A program made the position numbers and the translations under genes. Below are positions 17,539 to 25,949 of a stretch of 64,000 nucleotides of DNA, piece after piece (the first letter of the stretch is position 1; every line of letters begins with the position of its first letter). The DNA is from Alphaproteobacteria bacterium. Lineage in GTDB: Bacteria; Myxococcota_A; UBA796; GCA-2862545. Under the pieces are notes generated by a model. It did no database searches and was not told where the DNA came from. It saw only the letters and a list, made by a program, of their open reading frames with translations. Where the stretch lies: positions 372,001-436,000 of the forward strand of contig JACKEQ010000004.1 in the NCBI GenBank assembly GCA_020632885.1, written 5' to 3'.

Positions 17539-19257
17539 ATGTTCGTGATCGCGATCCTGGCGGGCTGCAGCAACTCCCCACCCACGGCCGACGGGGCGCA
17601 TCGGCTGCAGCGCACGCGGGCCGGCTACACGGCGGAGGGGTCCATGCTCTCCACCCACCTGCTGCTGCGCGACGCCGCGGGGCAGCCGTTGGCTTGTGGG
17701 GACGGCTCGCTCACGGTCGACGTGGAGGTGAGCACGAGCGGCGCGTCGGGTCCCTGGACCTCCACCGCCGAGGACGTGCAGGTGCGGTGTGCGGACGCCG
17801 CGTCGGGCGACGTGGCGATGGTGCTCGACAACTCCGGGTCCACTGCAGACGTCGTCGCCACCCTGCGCGGCGCGAGCTCCCTCCTGGTCGACGACGTGAT
17901 CGACGCGGGTGGGCGGGCCTCCCTGGTGCGCGTGTCCACCAACGCCCGCGTGCTCCACGAGCTCACGGACGACAGCCAGGCCCTCGTCACGTCCATCGTG
18001 GAGGGCCTGAACGACGACTCGAACGGCTGGACCGCCCTCTGGGACGGCGTCCGCATGGGCAACGAGACCTTCGGGGGTGCCGTGGTGCACCGCGACGGGG
18101 CCGTGGTCTGGGACGATCTCGAGGACTTCTGCAGCGCCAGCGATCGTCTCGGGATCGTGGTGTTCACGGACGGCCACGAGAACAACTCGGCGGATCAGCA
18201 GGATTACGACCACATCCGCTACCCGGGCGACGGCTACGCCACCACGCTCGAGGATCTGCAGTCCCTGCACGTCGCCGGCCAGAGCACGCCGATCTACACG
18301 ATCGGCCTCGGCGACACGCCCGACCACGCGCAGCTCGGCCGGCTCGCGGACTCCACGGGGGGCGCGCACACCGCGATCACCGAGGTCGCCGAGATCGGCC
18401 CGGTGTTCGAGCAGATCGGGTCGTGGATGCAGTCCACCCACCAGGTCTGTGCCACGCTGCCCGAGACCGTGTGCGGCACGTCGCACGTCCGGGTCACGTG
18501 GTCGTTGCGGGACGCCTCCGGGAGCCAGATCGACCACGGGTCGATGGTGCAGGGCGTCACCATGGACTGCCCGCTGCCGGACCCCTCGGGCCGCACGGCG
18601 GTCGTGCTCCTCACGCTCACCAACCCGCACCTCCCGCCCGCGGACGTCGATCGGTTCGCCGCCAACACCGTCGACTGGGTGAGCCCCGTGGCCGCTCCGC
18701 GCGTGCTCGTGGTGCTCGACGACAACCACCACGGTGAGTTCGCGGGCGACGCGGACGCCATCGCGGCCATGCTCCAGGGGCGCGGCTACGACGTCGCGCG
18801 GCTCGACGAGCCCACCCACGGCATCACGGGGGCGGACCTCGCGGGGTTCGACGTCGTATGGTTCAGCAACCCAGGCTACCCGCCCGACGACATGGGCTCG
18901 ATCCAGGCGCTCGCGGCGTTCGCCGCCGCGGGTGGTGGGTTGGTGTTGCAGGGTGACGACATGACCTGGACCGAGGGTGCCGGTTTCAGCATGGAGGCAA
19001 TCACCGGCCTCACGCACGTCGACAATGGCGTGCAGACCTGCGGTCACCCCACCAACGACAACCTCGGCGACCGCTTCTCGCTGGAGGTGACCAACGCCCA
19101 CCCGCTGTTCGCGGGCCTCACGCAGACCACCTGGCTCTACGGCGACGACATCGATCTCTCCACGCCCAACGGCTCCAGCGAGGTGATCGCGGAGGCCGGG
19201 CTCGAGGGTGAGCCCACCTGCGCGCTGCGTCCGGCCGTGGCGGTGATCGACCCCTGA
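17539..19257 (+). CDS. vWA-domain lipoprotein with C-terminal GATase-like domain
   Basis: This 572-aa lipoprotein has the signal MFVIAILAGC (Cys at residue 10). A von Willebrand factor A domain occupies about residues 90-290: the metal-ion-dependent adhesion site is MVLDNSGST (about 93-101), the following threonine is in GWTALWDG, and the aspartate is in VVFTDGHENN. A second domain (about 390-560) has a flavodoxin/ThuA/class-I-amidotransferase-like fold: APRVLVVLDDNHHGEFAG, FDVVWFSNPGYPPDD and FAAAGGGLVLQGDDMTW. The same kind of domain occurs in the surface amidase at the right end of the window (AYVANGGGLVASGAEILW). It is probably a surface binding or adhesion protein. Its stop overlaps the capA start (TGATG), so the two are made together. 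Confidence 0.85.
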   Translation: MFVIAILAGCSNSPPTADGAHRLQRTRAGYTAEGSMLSTHLLLRDAAGQPLACGDGSLTVDVEVSTSGASGPWTSTAEDVQVRCADAASGDVAMVLDNSGSTADVVATLRGASSLLVDDVIDAGGRASLVRVSTNARVLHELTDDSQALVTSIVEGLNDDSNGWTALWDGVRMGNETFGGAVVHRDGAVVWDDLEDFCSASDRLGIVVFTDGHENNSADQQDYDHIRYPGDGYATTLEDLQSLHVAGQSTPIYTIGLGDTPDHAQLGRLADSTGGAHTAITEVAEIGPVFEQIGSWMQSTHQVCATLPETVCGTSHVRVTWSLRDASGSQIDHGSMVQGVTMDCPLPDPSGRTAVVLLTLTNPHLPPADVDRFAANTVDWVSPVAAPRVLVVLDDNHHGEFAGDADAIAAMLQGRGYDVARLDEPTHGITGADLAGFDVVWFSNPGYPPDDMGSIQALAAFAAAGGGLVLQGDDMTWTEGAGFSMEAITGLTHVDNGVQTCGHPTNDNLGDRFSLEVTNAHPLFAGLTQTTWLYGDDIDLSTPNGSSEVIAEAGLEGEPTCALRPAVAVIDP

Positions 19258-21422
19258 TGCGTCGCGCCTGGCTCCTGCTGCTCGCGGCCTGCGCGCCCAC
19301 GGACTGGGAGGCGCGCGACGGGCGGGCGTGGGACGACTGGCGCGCGGTGCCCATCCGGCTGGAGGGCCGGGTGACGACGGCTGGTGCGCCCCTGGCCGGC
19401 GCCGTGGTGACGGCGGGCGGATCGAGCGTGCAGACCGGTGGCGACGGCAAGTTCGCGATCGACGGGCTCCCGCGCCACAACGCGCTCGTCGAGGTGGAGG
19501 CGCCCGGCATCCACCCCGCCGTGCGCACCGCCTGGCTCGCGCGGACCGAGGACGTCGGATCCGTGGCGGTGGACATCGCCGTGGAGCCCGTGGAGCCCGA
19601 CGTCGCGCGGCTCGTGTTCGGCGGCGACGTGATGTTCGGGCGGCGCTTCGTGGACGTCGACGGCACGACACCCCACGAGGAGCCCTATCCGGACCGCGAG
19701 GACGCCCTGGTCCGGGCATCCGACCCCGCCCCGGGCGCCCTCGACGTCCTCTCGCGCGTCGCGCCGCTGCTGTCGACCGGCGACTGGACCTCGGTGAACT
19801 TCGAGTCGCCGTTCGTCCGCACGCCGAACACGCCGCACCCCGAGAAGCCGTTCGTGTTCTACAGCGACCCCGCGACCCTCCCGTCGCTGCGGGCGTCCGG
19901 CATCGACTACCTGGGCCTCGGGAACAACCACGTCTACGACTACCTGCAGGACGGCCTGCGGCAGACCCTCGACACCGTCGAGGCGACCCAGATGCCCCAC
20001 GCGGGCGCGGGGGTCACCCCGGCGGAGGCCTGGACCCCCTGGACCTTCGCGGTGCGCGAGCTGCCTCTGGCGTACTTCTGCGCCACGTCGATCGACGGCT
20101 GGCGCTGGGATCCCGCCGTGTCGTACGTGGCCGACAGCACCAAGGGGGGCGCTGCGGACCTCGGGGTCACGAGCGACATCCAGGCGGCGGTCGGCCAGGC
20201 CCTGGGCGCCGGTGACCATCCGGTCGTCCAGATCCACACCGGTGTGGAGTACTCCTACGGGCCCAACACGCGCGTCCGGGAGCACGTCGCGAACGTGCTC
20301 GCCGCAGGGGCGGAGCTCGTGATCGGGCACCATCCGCACACCGCGCAGGGCTTCAGCGAGATCGGCGGGGTGTTCGTGGCGTGGTCGCTCGGCAACCTCG
20401 CCTTCGACGGACTGCGGCTCGAGACGCTGCTCGGGGCCGTGGTGGAGGTCGATCTCGGGCCGGAGGCCTGGCAGCGCGCACGGGTGCATCCGGTGTACCT
20501 CGAGGACTTCCGTCCGCGGCAGATGACCGGGCCCCTGGCGTCGCGTGCGTTGCGCCAGATGGCGGAGTTCTCGGAAGGGCTCGTGGTCGTGGAGGAGTCC
20601 GGCGTCGGCCGGATCGTCCGGGACGCCGAGGTGACCTGGGAGCGCCGCACGATCGAGGTGCCCGTGGAGGTCGGTGCGGACGGGCTGGCCGTGGTGGACC
20701 TCCGGGATCACGCCGCGCCGGACGAGTCTGCGCTGCGCGTCGACACCGACGCCCCCACCGCCCAGGTCCGGTTCGGCCGCGACCTCATGGTCCACGGCAC
20801 GTTCGAGGACGAAGACGTCGACGAGGACAGCTTCGAGGTGGCGCGCTGGGACCACACGCCCGACTCGCTGTTCCCCTGCCGGGAGGCGCGGAGCGGGGTG
20901 GGCGCCCTGTGCAGCGTGCGCTCCTACACCGACCTCGACATCTCGGTGGCCCCGTTCCGGAACCGGATCCGGGTCTTCGGCGACGCGGAGGGCACGCCCG
21001 AGAAGGACATCTCGCTCCTCGGGTGGACGAAGGCGGACGACGCCGGCGACGTCGACCTGCGGGTGCAGTACCACGCATCCTTCGGGGAGACCGTGTTCGG
21101 CGAGGAGGTCGTCGGCACCGTCGGGGGCGGCACACACGACTGGACGCCGTTCCGCTACGACTTCCGGCTCCCCGACGACCTCACGCCCGAGAACGACCCC
21201 GAGCTCAACCCGCGCGCCATGCGCCTGTTCCTCGACCACCAGATCCCGCGGGTGCGCGCCCGGGGCCGGGTGGCCTTCGACGACTTCGCGATGGTCGGAT
21301 GGAGCGCGGTGCCCGAGAGCGTGCCGGCCGCGCGCGACCGGCCGCACCCGAACGACTTCCTGAAGATCAGCGCGCCGCCCGGGATGTGGACGGTGACGGT
21401 GGAGCTCGGCAGGCCCCGCTGA
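19257..21422 (+). CDS. capA: CapA/PgsA lipoprotein (metallophosphatase-like polyglutamate capsule protein)
   Basis: This 721-aa lipoprotein (MRRAWLLLLAAC, Cys at residue 12) has three parts. Residues about 33-95 form a carboxypeptidase-regulatory-like beta domain (RLEGRVTTAGAPLAGAVV). Residues about 115-400 are the CapA core with all metal-site motifs: LVFGGDVMFGRR, SVNFESPF, GLGNNHVYDY, IHTGVEYSYG and VIGHHPHTAQG plus VAWSLGNLAFD. The rest is beta-rich, ending in a jelly-roll-like segment (KADDAGDVDLRVQYHASFGE). CapA/PgsA is required for polyglutamate synthesis and transport in Bacillus (about 380-410 aa); this one is almost twice as long. The start overlaps the stop of the vWA gene by one base. 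It converges on the next gene with three bases between them. Confidence 0.9.
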   Translation: MRRAWLLLLAACAPTDWEARDGRAWDDWRAVPIRLEGRVTTAGAPLAGAVVTAGGSSVQTGGDGKFAIDGLPRHNALVEVEAPGIHPAVRTAWLARTEDVGSVAVDIAVEPVEPDVARLVFGGDVMFGRRFVDVDGTTPHEEPYPDREDALVRASDPAPGALDVLSRVAPLLSTGDWTSVNFESPFVRTPNTPHPEKPFVFYSDPATLPSLRASGIDYLGLGNNHVYDYLQDGLRQTLDTVEATQMPHAGAGVTPAEAWTPWTFAVRELPLAYFCATSIDGWRWDPAVSYVADSTKGGAADLGVTSDIQAAVGQALGAGDHPVVQIHTGVEYSYGPNTRVREHVANVLAAGAELVIGHHPHTAQGFSEIGGVFVAWSLGNLAFDGLRLETLLGAVVEVDLGPEAWQRARVHPVYLEDFRPRQMTGPLASRALRQMAEFSEGLVVVEESGVGRIVRDAEVTWERRTIEVPVEVGADGLAVVDLRDHAAPDESALRVDTDAPTAQVRFGRDLMVHGTFEDEDVDEDSFEVARWDHTPDSLFPCREARSGVGALCSVRSYTDLDISVAPFRNRIRVFGDAEGTPEKDISLLGWTKADDAGDVDLRVQYHASFGETVFGEEVVGTVGGGTHDWTPFRYDFRLPDDLTPENDPELNPRAMRLFLDHQIPRVRARGRVAFDDFAMVGWSAVPESVPAARDRPHPNDFLKISAPPGMWTVTVELGRPR

Positions 21423-21425
21423 CCA

Positions 21426-21872
21426 CTACCGCACTTCGATGACCACCGGCTTCTCCCCCTTCCCCGCCAGCAGCACGGTGGGCGCGGCGCGCAGGAGGGG
21501 GTCCCAGGCGGACGCATCGTCGAGGGACAGCGACAGCCCGCCGCCCACGACGTCCAGGTCCTGCATCGAGATGGCGGGCGCCTCGGGACGGAGGCGCGTG
21601 GAGAACGCGAAGTCACCGCGCTGGATGCGCAGCTCGCGCGGTCCGGGCTCGACGGTCGCGCGGTGGACGAGCTGGCCCGTGACCCCTTCCTCGGTCCGCA
21701 TGGCGACGGACGTCCCGACGGGACGGCGGGCGACCTGTGCGACCAGGGCCGCGACCTCCGGCTCCTCGCTGGCGTCGATCCAGGTGGCGGGGATCTCCCC
21801 GTGCACCTTCTCGGTGTCGATCACCAGCCACACATCGCCCGCGAGGGCGCTCCCGAGAAGCATCGCGAACAT
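21426..21872 (-). CDS. small secreted protein, unknown
   Basis: This 148-aa protein begins with a short signal peptide (MFAMLLGSALAGDVW) and continues as a small beta-rich domain with REVELRIQ-like strands (PRELRIQRGDFAFSTR) and a late ISMQDLDVVGGGLSLSLDD. No family is recognised. The ATG at 21872 was preferred to one nine codons upstream because GGAGGT lies 7 nt before it and only this start puts the hydrophobic segment at the N-terminus. It converges with capA but is not part of that operon. Confidence 0.7.
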   Translation of the reverse strand: MFAMLLGSALAGDVWLVIDTEKVHGEIPATWIDASEEPEVAALVAQVARRPVGTSVAMRTEEGVTGQLVHRATVEPGPRELRIQRGDFAFSTRLRPEAPAISMQDLDVVGGGLSLSLDDASAWDPLLRAAPTVLLAGKGEKPVVIEVR

Positions 21873-21953
21873 GTTCACCTCCGTTGTCCCCACCGTCACT
21901 CCGGCAGGCGAAAGGCGTTCGGTCGCGATGTGAAACCGTCGTGGATCGGCGGG

Positions 21954-22520
21954 TCAGAAGGTGCCGTCGGCGAGCCAGCCCTGCACGACCGCGTCCGGGG
22001 TGGGACCACCAGCACAGGCGCCCGAGATCCCGATGAACACCCCGCGGCGCCCGGCCACCCGGATCCAACGGCCGATCACGAACCCCGCCCCATCCTGATC
22101 CCCAGCAAGGCGACCCGATCCGTCGTACCCGCTCCAGACGGTCCCGATCGACGCGTCCACGTTCAGGGACTCGTCGTAGAGGTCGCCCGAGAATGCGCCG
22201 GATCCCACGGTGCCCGAGGCATCCCAGCTCGTCTCCACGAAGGCCCAGCCTCCGTTCCAGGAGCCCCCTGTGTACATCCCGCCGATCCACCGGTCGAACG
22301 GCCCGCCAGAGCACCCGGTGGCCTCATAGACCAGGGTCAGCTCGTCCAGTTGGGCCGCGATGGTGTCCGGCTGCAAGCGGACGGGACCCGACTCGGAGAT
22401 CACCGGCACACCGCCGTTCAGGGCGGTCGTGATCTCCGTGACCTCACCGACGACGATGCACGCCTCCATGGTGTCGGAGACACACGCGTGGGCGGTGGAG
22501 AGGGCGAACAGCAGGGTCAT
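21954..22520 (-). CDS. secreted Gly/Trp-rich protein, unknown
   Basis: This 188-aa product has a signal peptide (MTLLFALSTAHAC) and a mature part with four or more cysteines (HACVSDTMEAC, ATGCSGG, GACAGG) that may form disulfides. The centre is rich in Gly, Trp, Ser and Tyr (GGSWNGGWAFVETSWDASG) and looks like repeated beta hairpins, as in surface proteins. No catalytic motif is visible and no family is named. A GGAG sits 8-9 nt before the ATG, and TAGGTAT further upstream may be its -10 region. Confidence 0.7.
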   Translation of the reverse strand: MTLLFALSTAHACVSDTMEACIVVGEVTEITTALNGGVPVISESGPVRLQPDTIAAQLDELTLVYEATGCSGGPFDRWIGGMYTGGSWNGGWAFVETSWDASGTVGSGAFSGDLYDESLNVDASIGTVWSGYDGSGRLAGDQDGAGFVIGRWIRVAGRRGVFIGISGACAGGPTPDAVVQGWLADGTF

Positions 22521-22610
22521 GGGGGGCTCCAGGGCATTCGCCGATACCTACCCTCACCGGCAGCCGGACGAGGCCTCCGATACATCAACACCACGAAGCA
22601 GGACAGAGGC

Positions 22611-23219
22611 TCACTCGCGCCGCTCGCGGCGGTCTTCCCGCCCTTCCCGTCGGTCCTCCCGGAGCTCCTCGCCCGACTCGCCGAGCTCGCGGTACGCCAT
22701 GCCCCGCAGCTCGTTCAGCAGACCCCGCTTGGCGACGACGTCCGCCGCGCTCGCCGTGCCCGCATCGAAGCGGGGCTGCATGCCGGCCAGCGCATCGGCG
22801 ATCTGCCGGGTGCGGGCCAGGTCCATGCGCGCCTGCCCACGGTCCACGACATCGTCGCGCCGGTCGCGCCGGTCGTCGCGCACGTCGTGACCGTCCTTGG
22901 CGCCCCCTTCCACCGCCCGCTCCACCCGGCTGCCCTGGAGCTCCCGGTTGCTCCGCTGCACCTCACGGCGCGCCTCACCGACGTCCCGACGGCTCTCGCG
23001 CAGCTCCTGCTGCAGCCACGTGCGCAGGGACGTGTCGGCAGCCTGCTCGGCGGCGCGATCGCCCGTCTGGATCGCGGTGTTCCAGCGCGCGGTCGCATCG
23101 ATGAGCACCCGGAGGTCCCGGCGGTCGTCCGCCCGATCGCGGTGGTCGTCGAGCCGCTCCACCGCCGCTCCCCTGCCGAGACCGGGCTCCACCGCAGACG
23201 CTGTCATCGCCATCAGCAA
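22611..23219 (-). CDS. highly charged helical (coiled-coil) protein
   Basis: This protein of about 202 aa is almost wholly predicted helix and extremely rich in Arg, Asp and Glu, with runs such as RDDRRDRRDDVVDRG and, at the very end, a repeated REDRREGREDRRERRE. A short hydrophobic N-terminus (MLMAMTASAVEP) could be a signal peptide, making it a periplasmic coiled-coil protein. The start is uncertain: a TTG at 23219 lies 9 nt after GAGGAGGG, while the ATG at 23213 is 15 nt from it; I chose the TTG. No family is assigned; similar low-complexity Arg/Asp/Glu proteins are common in Myxococcota. Confidence 0.6.
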   Translation of the reverse strand: MLMAMTASAVEPGLGRGAAVERLDDHRDRADDRRDLRVLIDATARWNTAIQTGDRAAEQAADTSLRTWLQQELRESRRDVGEARREVQRSNRELQGSRVERAVEGGAKDGHDVRDDRRDRRDDVVDRGQARMDLARTRQIADALAGMQPRFDAGTASAADVVAKRGLLNELRGMAYRELGESGEELREDRREGREDRRERRE

Positions 23220-23274
23220 CGTGATCTTCCCTCCTCGATCGGTCGGACCCACGAGCCCCGAGCACCAGAAACCC

Positions 23275-25569
23275 TCAGATCCACCCCTGGTCGTCCAGGA
23301 ACCGCACGCCACCGCCCGTGATGGGGCCGTAGAGCACGAGCCCGATCCGCCCCGCGACCCCGGGCAGCACCACCTGCACCCGCCAGATCGTCCCGGACTT
23401 CCGCACGTCCGCCCAGACCAGGAAGGGCCAGTGCACGTCGTTCGCCTCCAGGACCCCGAGGTGGAAGGGATCGACGCGCGTGCGCGCCGCGTCCACCAGA
23501 CCCACGGCCACCATCGGGCCGTCCGCGACGTCACCGTTCGGGGGTACGCCGTCGACGACCGCACGCATGAGGACCTGGTTGCCCTGCGGGATCACCTCGA
23601 GCTGCGGCCGGCGATGGCGACCGAACGACTTGAACCGACCGGCATGCAGGCGCACGTTGCGCGCCATGAAGTTGGGCTTGTCGCGCAGGGGCTCGTGGTG
23701 CCCTCCGAGCCGCAGCGGCAGGCTCCCCGGCGTGCTCGAGAACGACGCCACCGGCCCGAGGGCCGCCACCGGCAGCCCGCCCCGGAAGGCCTCGATCAAC
23801 ACGTCGCCCGTGTAGCGCCCGTGGAGGTTCATGCTGCCCTCGTACGCCTGGGCGGTGTAGCCGAGCCGGGTGTTCGCGTAGCCAGCGAACTCCCCCGTGG
23901 GCGAGGCCACGGTGACCGGCACGGTCCCCTGCCCCACCACGACCTGGAGCGCGTTGGCGAGGGCCGTGGAGCACTCGTGGGGCATGGCGAGGAGCGTCCA
24001 GAACGGCTGGCCACCCGCCAGGACACGGACCTCACGCAGCGGCCAGAGGTCTCCGGGAGCCTCGAGCTGCGGGATGTCCGCCTTGGGGGACTGCAGATCG
24101 GGCGGCGACACCGGCTTGCTCCGCATGCCCTCCTTGTAGATGCCCTGAAGAGGCGAGTTCGCGAGCTCGCTCCCGCCCAGGGAGGTCCCGCTCTGGCGGC
24201 CGAGCGGGTCGAGCCCGAGACCCGACGGTGTCACCTCGGTGTAGCGGGGGTCGAGGGTGATGTCGTCGGTGAACGCGAGGCTCGCGTGCTCCAGCGCATC
24301 CACCAGGGCGGCCGCGAAGGCCTCCCCGGAGGTCTGCACCATGCCGACGGCCGCCTCGAGGTCCTCGCCCACCGTCCGGACGTCGTCCATGGGCACGTTG
24401 CGCGGCACCAGGTTCACGTCGCCCACGGCCCCACCGCCGATGCCGACAGGCACGGGGTCGGCGAGCCGCGTGCGCGCGATCATCGCGCCCACACCGTACG
24501 CGTCGGGGGTCGTGATGGCGTGCTTGCTGCCCACGAGGGTGGGGGTGGCGCCGAAGATGCCGAGGGCACCGATGTTGGGACCGGAGGGCTCCCGGGCGAC
24601 GAGCATGTGCAGGCGGACGTCCACGAGCGCGAGGTCGTCCGGACCCGGGCGCATCGGACGCCGCGGACCGTGGTGGAACGGGAGGAGCGGCAACACCGGG
24701 CCCACCTTGCCGTCCTTCAGGAGCCCGCGGAGCACGCCGTCGACGGTGTTCGCCGAGGGCGGCGACGCCGGGCCGGAGGGTGGCTTCGTGCTCACCGGAT
24801 GCACGGACACCGGGAGGAGGTCGCCGCGCTCGAAGGCCGGCGTGCCCGGAGGGGCCCCGGAACCCAGCCAGGACGGCGCGGGTGCCGTGTTGAAGCGCTC
24901 GGCGAGGTCGAGCTTCTCGGCGTGGGTCAGTGGAGCGGGATCGGTCCAGAGGAGCGTGTCGGGGTCGACGTTCGCGAAGCTCCCGTCCAGCGCGCTGCTG
25001 CTGCGGTTGTTCGCCCAGCCCCAGAGCCGCGGGGCCGTGAGCGCGACCTCCGCGGGCCGGAGGGTGACGAGGTCCGGCGTGCGCGCCGCCGGGCCCAGGA
25101 TCGCCCGCACGGCGGCCTCCAGACGCCCGCAGAGCACGTCCGCGGTGGGCTGATCGAACGGGGCGTCCCAGTGAGGGTCGCGCACCCAGGCGGGCCCGGC
25201 GAGCCGGTCGAACGACAGCGCCCCGAGCAGCCCGGACGGCCCCCGGTGGCAGTGGCTGGCACAGAGCGCGATGCGATCCGTGGTGAGCCCCACGTCCGCG
25301 AGCGCGATGCCGAGCTTCTCGTGCAGGTAGCGGCTGCCCGCGAACAGGTCGATGGTAGCGAGCAGGACGCGCGTCCCCGCGTCGTCCTCGAGCAACAGCA
25401 GGCACGCCTGGATGCGGCCGAAGGTGCCCTGTGCCGCGTTGGCGGTGGGCCCGACCCCCGCGAGCCCCACGCCCAGCGGCGGGGTGACGTCGACGCGGGC
25501 GGAACCCGCGCGAAAGCCGTTGCCGGCGGGTGGATCGGTGCGTGGGACACGGTGCAGGTCGAAGGGCAT
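23275..25569 (-). CDS. neutral/alkaline ceramidase-family protein, catalytic serine apparently replaced
   Basis: This 764-aa protein follows the neutral ceramidase layout: an N-terminal FRAGSARVDVTPPLGVGLAG (cf. 'AGVGRADITGP'), a zinc-site motif ALCASHCHRGPSG (about 125-137; cf. 'SATHTHSGPGG'), and a C-terminal immunoglobulin-like domain from about residue 600 (VADGPMVAVGLVDAARTRVD). Neutral ceramidases hydrolyse the amide bond of ceramide with a serine in NxGDxSPN; the corresponding stretch here is GGGAVGDVNLVPRN (about 385-398), with Asn where Ser is expected. It may therefore be an inactive or changed-specificity member. No signal peptide is visible, which is unusual because most family members are secreted. 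Ribosome-site support for the ATG at 25569 is weak (GGATGATGG). Confidence 0.8.
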   Translation of the reverse strand: MPFDLHRVPRTDPPAGNGFRAGSARVDVTPPLGVGLAGVGPTANAAQGTFGRIQACLLLLEDDAGTRVLLATIDLFAGSRYLHEKLGIALADVGLTTDRIALCASHCHRGPSGLLGALSFDRLAGPAWVRDPHWDAPFDQPTADVLCGRLEAAVRAILGPAARTPDLVTLRPAEVALTAPRLWGWANNRSSSALDGSFANVDPDTLLWTDPAPLTHAEKLDLAERFNTAPAPSWLGSGAPPGTPAFERGDLLPVSVHPVSTKPPSGPASPPSANTVDGVLRGLLKDGKVGPVLPLLPFHHGPRRPMRPGPDDLALVDVRLHMLVAREPSGPNIGALGIFGATPTLVGSKHAITTPDAYGVGAMIARTRLADPVPVGIGGGAVGDVNLVPRNVPMDDVRTVGEDLEAAVGMVQTSGEAFAAALVDALEHASLAFTDDITLDPRYTEVTPSGLGLDPLGRQSGTSLGGSELANSPLQGIYKEGMRSKPVSPPDLQSPKADIPQLEAPGDLWPLREVRVLAGGQPFWTLLAMPHECSTALANALQVVVGQGTVPVTVASPTGEFAGYANTRLGYTAQAYEGSMNLHGRYTGDVLIEAFRGGLPVAALGPVASFSSTPGSLPLRLGGHHEPLRDKPNFMARNVRLHAGRFKSFGRHRRPQLEVIPQGNQVLMRAVVDGVPPNGDVADGPMVAVGLVDAARTRVDPFHLGVLEANDVHWPFLVWADVRKSGTIWRVQVVLPGVAGRIGLVLYGPITGGGVRFLDDQGWI

Positions 25570-25607
25570 CGGACCATCATCCAGATGCCCGCCCCCCGGG
25601 TCAAGCC

Positions 25608-25922
25608 TCAGACGACGCGGTAGTCCGGGAAGTCCATCGACGCGCAACAGGCCCCGATGCCCTCCCAGATCCCCATGAGCTCAGGCGTGCGGTGGGCCCG
25701 CTGCATCGCCTCCGCGTCGCGCCATTGGAAGATCTCGATGAACTTCCCGGCGGCTCCGTGGCTCTCGGAGCCCTGGCCCTCCAGGACGACCACCGGCTCG
25801 TCGCTGCGCAGGCCGAGACGGAGCAGCGTGGGCCCATGCTCGGCGAGGAGCGCCCGGAGGGCGTCCTCCTGGCCGGGCTTCGCGGTGTACTGGCAGATCG
25901 TGTAGGTGCTACCGCTCTTCAT
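25608..25922 (-). CDS. ABM-like dimeric alpha/beta-barrel protein
   Basis: This 104-aa protein has the layout of the antibiotic-biosynthesis-monooxygenase/dimeric alpha-beta barrel superfamily: strand TYTICQYTAKPGQEDALRAL, helix LLAEHGPTLLRLG, strand PVVVLEGQG and a closing KFIEIFQWRDAEAMQRAH. Members include small monooxygenases, isomerases and stress proteins, so the reaction cannot be named. Two adjacent cysteines (GIGACCASMDF) near the C-terminus are notable. GGAGGGT precedes the ATG. It lies 27 nt downstream of the ATP-grasp/GCS2 gene on the same strand and may be co-transcribed with it. Confidence 0.75.
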   Translation of the reverse strand: MKSGSTYTICQYTAKPGQEDALRALLAEHGPTLLRLGLRSDEPVVVLEGQGSESHGAAGKFIEIFQWRDAEAMQRAHRTPELMGIWEGIGACCASMDFPDYRVV

Positions 25923-25949
25923 GGAGACCCTCCGTTCGGATGGGCATCC

